Program-made: the position numbers and the translations under genes
Part shown: one piece after another, positions 6,291-10,065 of the stretch
How the letters are laid out: each line of letters begins with the position of its first letter
Numbering within the stretch: the stretch's first letter is position 1
The notes under the pieces: generated by a model
What the model saw: the letters and a program-made list of their open reading frames with translations, nothing else
What the model was told of the DNA's origin: nothing
Database searches by the model: none
NCBI GenBank assembly: GCA_016763045.1
Contig: JAESUN010000130.1
Span: forward strand, 1-10,065
Source of the DNA: Opitutaceae bacterium
Lineage (GTDB): Bacteria; Verrucomicrobiota; Verrucomicrobiia; Opitutales; Opitutaceae
Direction: 5' to 3'
Length of the DNA: 10,065 nt

Positions 6291-6821
6291 ATGAGTAAAC
6301 AATCACCAGTCATCCCCTACAAAATCAGTGTTTTGGTCTTCCTAAAAGACACAAAAGGGCGACATCTTCTCCTCTTGCGTAACAAAACGCCCAATCAAAA
6401 TAAGTGGAGCCCCATTGGCGGAAAACTGGAAATGCCATTAGGCGAGTCCCCTTATGAATGCGCCATTCGGGAAACAGCCGAAGAAACCCAACACACCATC
6501 TCTCTCGAAAACCTCCATCTTTTTGCGATGATCGCTGAGAAAGCCTATGAAGGCACCGGTCATTGGTTAATGTTTCTTTTCATCTGCAACAAACCCCTCG
6601 AGAACCTGCCAGAAGATATCGATGAAGGAAAATTCCGCTTTTTCTCCAGAGAAGAAATCGATACCCTTCCTCTTCCCGAAACCGACCGTCAGGCGCTCTG
6701 GCCTACTTACGATCAATATAAAGACAGTTTTGTCACGATGCGGGCAGATTGTTCTCCCGGAAAACCACTTGATGTCATCGTTGAGGAAACCATCGGCGGT
6801 CAAAACTCTCCCATTCTTTAA
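6291..6821 (+). CDS. Nudix hydrolase family protein, non-canonical Nudix box
   Basis: A 176-residue protein of the Nudix (MutT) superfamily, which hydrolyses nucleoside-diphosphate-X compounds with a divalent metal. The fold begins with KISVLVFLKDTKGRHLLLLRN (11-31), then NKWSPIGGKLEM (37-48) and the Nudix box GESPYECAIRETAEET (51-66). E52, R60, E61, E64 and E65 supply the expected acidic/arginine set. Two departures from the consensus are visible. Two extra residues sit between GG and the first Glu (G44-x7-E52 instead of x5), and the usual Gly after the EE pair is Gln. A FRFFSREEIDTLPLPETDR segment (115-133) is typical of the C-terminal part of MutT-like domains. The substrate cannot be read from the sequence. 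I prefer ATG 6291 because the domain begins soon after it; in-frame ATGs at 6240 and 6255 would add 17 or 12 residues of unremarkable sequence. It precedes the PDH genes by 95 nt and may be cotranscribed. Confidence 0.85.
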   Translation: MSKQSPVIPYKISVLVFLKDTKGRHLLLLRNKTPNQNKWSPIGGKLEMPLGESPYECAIRETAEETQHTISLENLHLFAMIAEKAYEGTGHWLMFLFICNKPLENLPEDIDEGKFRFFSREEIDTLPLPETDRQALWPTYDQYKDSFVTMRADCSPGKPLDVIVEETIGGQNSPIL

Positions 6822-6916
6822 AAATCAAAACAGAGATTCCTCCCTCGGGAGAAGTTTCCTTGTCAATAATTCAAAAATCACGGACGCTCTTTCTTTTGTA
6901 TCCGACCCTTTTCCAC
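6822..6916 (+). other. Intergenic region between the Nudix and pdhA genes
   Basis: This 95-nt gap holds a small C-rich/G-rich inverted repeat (ctcc/ggag, about 6839-6850), not followed by a T run. There is no convincing promoter, terminator or ribosome binding site. Reading the pdhA frame backwards, it continues open to a TTG at 6860, but the residues encoded there do not look like part of E1 alpha. Confidence 0.3.
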
Positions 6917-8020
6917 GTGAGTAAAAAAACAACATCCAAAGATAAGCCATCCGCAAAGAATGCTGAGGCTTCGCTAAACAGCGGAGCAACCGCCCCCATT
7001 AATGCGAAGTTATCTAAAAAAGAAAAGATAGAGATCTACCGCAAATTGGTCCGTATTCGACGTTTTGAGGAACGTACTCTACGAAGCTATCAACAAGGTA
7101 AAATTGCGGGATTCCTTCATCTTTATATCGGTCAAGAAGCTATCGCTGTCGGAACAACATCCCTGATGGGCCCCGATGATCATGTTATCACCGCCTACAG
7201 AGATCACGGACACGCGTTGGGCGTGGGCATGTCGATGAACGAATGCATGGCAGAGCTTCAAGGCAAATACACTGGATGCTCCAAAGGAAAAGGTGGCTCC
7301 ATGCACTTTTTTGCACCCGATAAGAACTACTGGGGCGGACACGGTATCGTAGGTGGACAAACTCCTCTCGGAGCAGGTCTCGCTTTTGCCCTCAAACATG
7401 AAGGGAAAAAGGGATGCTGCATGTGCTTTATGGGGGATGGAGCCGTCAACCAAGGCGCCGTTCACGAATCCCTTAACATAGCGGGCTTATGGGGACTGCC
7501 TGTTATATACATCATCGAAAACAATCAATATTCCATGGGGACCTCACTTGCCCGCTCCTCCGCTAGCACCTTACTGGCCAAAAGAGCCGAAGGCTACGAT
7601 ATCGCTTGGGAACAGGTAAATGGACACTCTCTCTACGATGTGAGAGCTAAAACATGGGAAGCCATGGAAAGAGCCCACAATGAATGCCTCCCTACCGTTA
7701 TCGAAATGGCCACTTACCGTCATCGGGGGCATTCCGTATCCGACAACGAAAAATATCGAGACAAAGCGGAAATAGAGGAATACAAGCGCACTTCAGATCC
7801 AGTTATTCTTTTTCAGAACACACTACTGGAGGAAAAAACCCTCACCGAGGAACTGATCAAAACAATTAATACTGAAGCCAGGGAAGAAGCGGAAAACGCA
7901 GTTCAGTTTGCTGATCAAAGCCCCTTCCCACCAGAAGAAGAACTTCAGAGAGATGTTTATTGGGAAGAAGACAATCCTGAGCACAAAACCTCTCAGGGAA
8001 AAATCTTTTTCAATGATTAA
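6917..8020 (+). CDS. pdhA: Pyruvate dehydrogenase E1 component, alpha subunit
   Basis: Thiamine-diphosphate enzyme subunit that, with E1 beta, decarboxylates pyruvate and acetylates the lipoyl group of E2. The 367 residues match the usual length. The ThDP/metal motif runs from G173-D-G-A to N202-N203 (GDGAVNQGAVHESLN ... IIENN). The active-site region AYRDHGHALGVG (93-104) and the loop YRHRGHSVSDNEKYR (267-281) are also present. The loop reads SDNEKYR where many E1 alphas have SDPxxYR, a small deviation. The first 30 or so residues (Lys/Ser/Ala-rich, MSKKTTSKDKPSAKN) are a disordered-looking extension. I chose GTG at 6917. The alternative TTG at 6860 would add 19 hydrophobic residues unlike the family, and the next in-frame ATG is too far inside. 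No Shine-Dalgarno is visible. It is followed 40 nt later by E1 beta. Acetoin or branched-chain dehydrogenase alpha is the alternative, made less likely by the GEEVAEYDGAYKVT motif of the partner. Confidence 0.95.
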   Translation: MSKKTTSKDKPSAKNAEASLNSGATAPINAKLSKKEKIEIYRKLVRIRRFEERTLRSYQQGKIAGFLHLYIGQEAIAVGTTSLMGPDDHVITAYRDHGHALGVGMSMNECMAELQGKYTGCSKGKGGSMHFFAPDKNYWGGHGIVGGQTPLGAGLAFALKHEGKKGCCMCFMGDGAVNQGAVHESLNIAGLWGLPVIYIIENNQYSMGTSLARSSASTLLAKRAEGYDIAWEQVNGHSLYDVRAKTWEAMERAHNECLPTVIEMATYRHRGHSVSDNEKYRDKAEIEEYKRTSDPVILFQNTLLEEKTLTEELIKTINTEAREEAENAVQFADQSPFPPEEELQRDVYWEEDNPEHKTSQGKIFFND

Positions 8021-8060
8021 GCTTTTCAGTTTCCAGAATATCCAAACCCTTTTTTAAGAC

Positions 8061-9047
8061 ATGCCACTTATCACTTATCGCCAGGCCATTAATGACGCTC
8101 TAGCAGAAGAACTCACTCGAGATGAAAAAGTCATCGTTATGGGAGAAGAAGTTGCCGAGTACGATGGCGCCTATAAAGTCACCGAAGGCCTCCTAAAAAA
8201 ATTTGGTCCCAAACGTATCATTGATACACCTATCAGTGAAGCGGGCTTTATCGGATTGGGCATTGGAGCATCCATGCTAGGCATACGTCCCGTCATGGAA
8301 CTCATGTTCTGGAGTTTTTCCTACGTTGCCTTTGACCAAATCGTCAATAACGCAGCCAACGTTCGTTTCATGTCCGGCGGGTTGATCAACTGCCCTATCG
8401 TCATACGGGGACCTGCTAACGGAGGAACAGGGGTCGGAGCCACTCACTCCCATACACCCGAGAATATCCTCGCAACCACTCCTGGCCTAAAAGTCATCTG
8501 CCCTTCAACTGCATACGATGTCAAAGGATTGATGAAGTCTGCCATCCGAGACAACGACCCTGTCTATGTAATGGAGAATACCCTTCTCTATGGCGAACAA
8601 GGCGAAGTCCCAGAGGAAGAATACACCATCCCATTAGGCAAAGCGGATATAAAGAGAGAAGGCTCAGATGTCTCTATCATCGCTCATGGACGCTGTGTGC
8701 AAACAGCACTGCTAGCAGCGGAATTACTGGAAACAGAAGATGGTATTGACGCAGAAGTCCTTGACCTGCGTTCGATCAGACCCCTGGACGAAGAAGCCAT
8801 CCTGGAAACAGTGCGTAAGACAAATAGAGTCGTCCTGGTGGAAGAAAATAAACCCTTCTGCGGCACCGACGCACAAATCGCTTACATGATACAAGATAAA
8901 GCCTTTGATCATTTGGACGCACCCATCAAGCGAGTTTCCTCCATCGATGCACCTCAGGTTTACAGTATCCCACTGGAAAAAATCCAAATCCCCGATGCTG
9001 AGCGAATCCGCAAAGCAGTTTTAGAAATCTGCCCGCGCTCAGTATAA
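8061..9047 (+). CDS. pdhB: Pyruvate dehydrogenase E1 component, beta subunit
   Basis: Partner of E1 alpha in an alpha2-beta2 E1 tetramer; it supplies part of the ThDP site and binds the E2 core. The 328 residues are of normal length. GEEVAEYDGAYKVTEGLLKKFG (28-49) is typical of mitochondrial and alphaproteobacterial pyruvate-type E1 beta. DTPISEAGFIGLGIG (55-69) carries the Glu (E60) that activates the ThDP aminopyrimidine. The region GPANGGTGVGATHSHTPENI (117-136) contains the conserved active-site His (H129). LKVICPSTAYDVKGLMKSAI (143-162) and the C-terminal transketolase domain with EVLDLRSIRPLDEEAI (232-247) follow. The gene starts at ATG 8061, 40 nt after E1 alpha and 32 nt before E2, with no evident Shine-Dalgarno. 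No motif is broken. Assignment to pyruvate rather than 2-oxoisovalerate is by motif similarity and by the E2 next door. Confidence 0.95.
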   Translation: MPLITYRQAINDALAEELTRDEKVIVMGEEVAEYDGAYKVTEGLLKKFGPKRIIDTPISEAGFIGLGIGASMLGIRPVMELMFWSFSYVAFDQIVNNAANVRFMSGGLINCPIVIRGPANGGTGVGATHSHTPENILATTPGLKVICPSTAYDVKGLMKSAIRDNDPVYVMENTLLYGEQGEVPEEEYTIPLGKADIKREGSDVSIIAHGRCVQTALLAAELLETEDGIDAEVLDLRSIRPLDEEAILETVRKTNRVVLVEENKPFCGTDAQIAYMIQDKAFDHLDAPIKRVSSIDAPQVYSIPLEKIQIPDAERIRKAVLEICPRSV

Positions 9048-9079
9048 TTTTAAAAAAACCTCAATCCTTCCAAATCCCT

Positions 9080-10065
9080 ATGGCCACAATCATTGAAATG
9101 CCAAAATTAAGCGATACCATGACAGCTGGTACGCTCATTACCTGGCTCAAAAAAGAAGGTGATCCTGTTTCCTCCGGAGACATGATTGCAGAAATAGAAA
9201 CAGACAAAGCTACCATGGAGCTGGAAGTTTTCGAAGACGGTTTTCTTCTAAAACAGCTCATCGCCGCTGGCGCACAGGTCGCCGTTGGTGCTCCCATTGC
9301 AGCCATTGGTGAGAAAGGCGAAAAAGTAGAGATACCTGAAGCCAAGGCTGTAGCACCTGCAGAGAAAGCACCAGCCAAAGAAGATAGAGAAACAGAAGCC
9401 CCGATAGCTGCTCAAGAAGCGACAATAGCGACGCCTCCTGCAGCGACCACTAGCACCTCTTCTGACAGTCGGATAAAGATTTCACCCCTGGCTCGAAAAA
9501 TCGCCGCCGAAAAAGGAATCAACCCTGAAAACATTCAAGGGAGTGGCCCCAATGGACGTATCCTCAAGTCGGATGTCCTTGCTGCCCAAAAAACCGGTGG
9601 AGCCGCCATGCAATCTGCATCAGGCCAAACAGCTGTCGCCACCACCCTTTCGGGATCCCCCATCGCCGAAGAAGCTTCTATTCCAGTTTCGGCCATGCGC
9701 AGCATCATCGCGACACGCCTACTAGAGTCAAAGACAACCATCCCCCACTTTTATCTGGATATCGAAGTGGACGCTGGCCCACTCATAACCTTACGCACTA
9801 ACCTCAATCAGCGCCTGAGTAAAGAAGGTGGTACAAAGATCAGTATTACCGACTTCATCATCAAAGCTGCCAGTGAAGCTCTTCGCAGGGTTCCGGCCGT
9901 GAACACCTCATGGGCAGGCGATCACATCAAACAACACAGCGCCGTTCATATGGCTATCGCTGTTGCCGTAGAAGATGGGCTGGTTACTCCTAAGATCGAA
10001 AACACTCACCTCAAGACATTGCGTCAAATATCCAGTAAAGTGAGAGACATCGCAGGACGGGCAAA
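9080..10065 (+). CDS. pdhC: Pyruvate dehydrogenase E2, dihydrolipoamide acetyltransferase (3'-truncated by window edge)
   Basis: Core of the pyruvate dehydrogenase complex; it transfers the acetyl group from lipoyl-lysine to coenzyme A. The frame is open from ATG 9080 to the right edge (328 codons). There is one lipoyl domain (1-86, opening MATIIEMPKLSDTM) with the lipoylation site ETDKATME and acceptor K43. An Ala/Pro/Glu/Thr-rich flexible linker follows (about 87-132). The peripheral subunit-binding domain that holds E1/E3 is ISPLARKIAAEKGINPENI to KSDVLAA (134-169). After a second linker (170-200) the catalytic core begins at IPVSAMRSIIATRLLESK (201-218) and includes HMAIAVAVEDGLVTPKI. The HxxxD catalytic motif (DHRVVDG type) lies beyond the window. 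A single lipoyl domain with pyruvate-type E1 partners fits PDH better than 2-oxoglutarate dehydrogenase. It lies 32 nt after E1 beta. E3 would be expected downstream or elsewhere in the genome. Confidence 0.95.
   Translation, partial: MATIIEMPKLSDTMTAGTLITWLKKEGDPVSSGDMIAEIETDKATMELEVFEDGFLLKQLIAAGAQVAVGAPIAAIGEKGEKVEIPEAKAVAPAEKAPAKEDRETEAPIAAQEATIATPPAATTSTSSDSRIKISPLARKIAAEKGINPENIQGSGPNGRILKSDVLAAQKTGGAAMQSASGQTAVATTLSGSPIAEEASIPVSAMRSIIATRLLESKTTIPHFYLDIEVDAGPLITLRTNLNQRLSKEGGTKISITDFIIKAASEALRRVPAVNTSWAGDHIKQHSAVHMAIAVAVEDGLVTPKIENTHLKTLRQISSKVRDIAGRA

Noticed and set aside
6837..6857. Small inverted repeat after the Nudix gene as an intrinsic terminator.
   Set aside because: The stem is only about 4 bp in its usable form and is not followed by a T run on either strand.
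6860..6916. TTG start for pdhA giving a 386-residue product with a hydrophobic N-terminus resembling a signal or transit peptide.
   Set aside because: E1 alpha is cytoplasmic, TTG is a rare start, no Shine-Dalgarno is present and the GTG at 6917 gives a normal-length protein.
1..10065. Searched by eye for CRISPR arrays, insertion-sequence ends, prophage or defence genes, and riboswitches.
   Set aside because: No spaced direct repeats, transposase-like frames, flanking direct repeats or known riboswitch consensus were seen. The window is filled by two ordinary-looking operons.

Overview
The window most likely comes from a member of the Verrucomicrobiota, probably a free-living one of the Opitutae/Puniceicoccales kind. 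This is an inference. It rests mainly on the left-hand gene cluster, which matches in order and protein architecture the Amuc_1098-1102 type IV pilus locus of Akkermansia muciniphila. Base composition is moderate, by eye a little under half GC. Most starts lack a clear Shine-Dalgarno sequence, and two genes probably begin with GTG.

Minus strand, positions 1-6144: five genes read leftwards as one likely operon. In transcription order they are a small secreted protein (Amuc_1102-like), a PilM actin-like ATPase fused to a PilN-like membrane and periplasmic segment (Amuc_1101-like), an Amuc_1100-like bitopic protein in the PilO position, an Amuc_1099-like bitopic protein in the PilP position, and an outer-membrane secretin (PilQ/GspD family, Amuc_1098-like) whose pore domain runs off the left edge. 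This order mirrors the classical pilM-N-O-P-Q operon, so the products probably form the inner-membrane platform, periplasmic alignment complex and outer-membrane gate of a type IV pilus or related machine. No pilin, prepilin peptidase or extension/retraction ATPase is in the window.

Divergent intergenic region, positions 6145-6290: a perfect 14-bp inverted repeat with a 3-nt spacer (6143-6173) overlaps the start codon of the pilus operon's first gene and carries TATAAT boxes on both strands. A second short palindrome (6218-6232) holds a Shine-Dalgarno-like GAGGTGAT upstream of the rightward genes. This is the most interesting regulatory stretch.

Plus strand, positions 6291-10065: a Nudix hydrolase with a non-canonical Nudix box, then a pyruvate dehydrogenase operon of E1 alpha, E1 beta and E2 (dihydrolipoamide acetyltransferase). 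E2 is cut by the right edge before its catalytic HxxxD motif. Together these would convert pyruvate to acetyl-CoA, with E3 expected outside the window. Nothing visible links the PDH genes functionally to the pilus locus; they are simply divergent neighbours.

No tRNA, rRNA, CRISPR array, insertion sequence or prophage gene was seen, and no gene-free stretch exceeds 300 bases. I did not find a wholly new system. The points most worth following are the PilM-PilN fusion, the non-canonical PilO/PilP-position proteins and the palindrome over the operon start.
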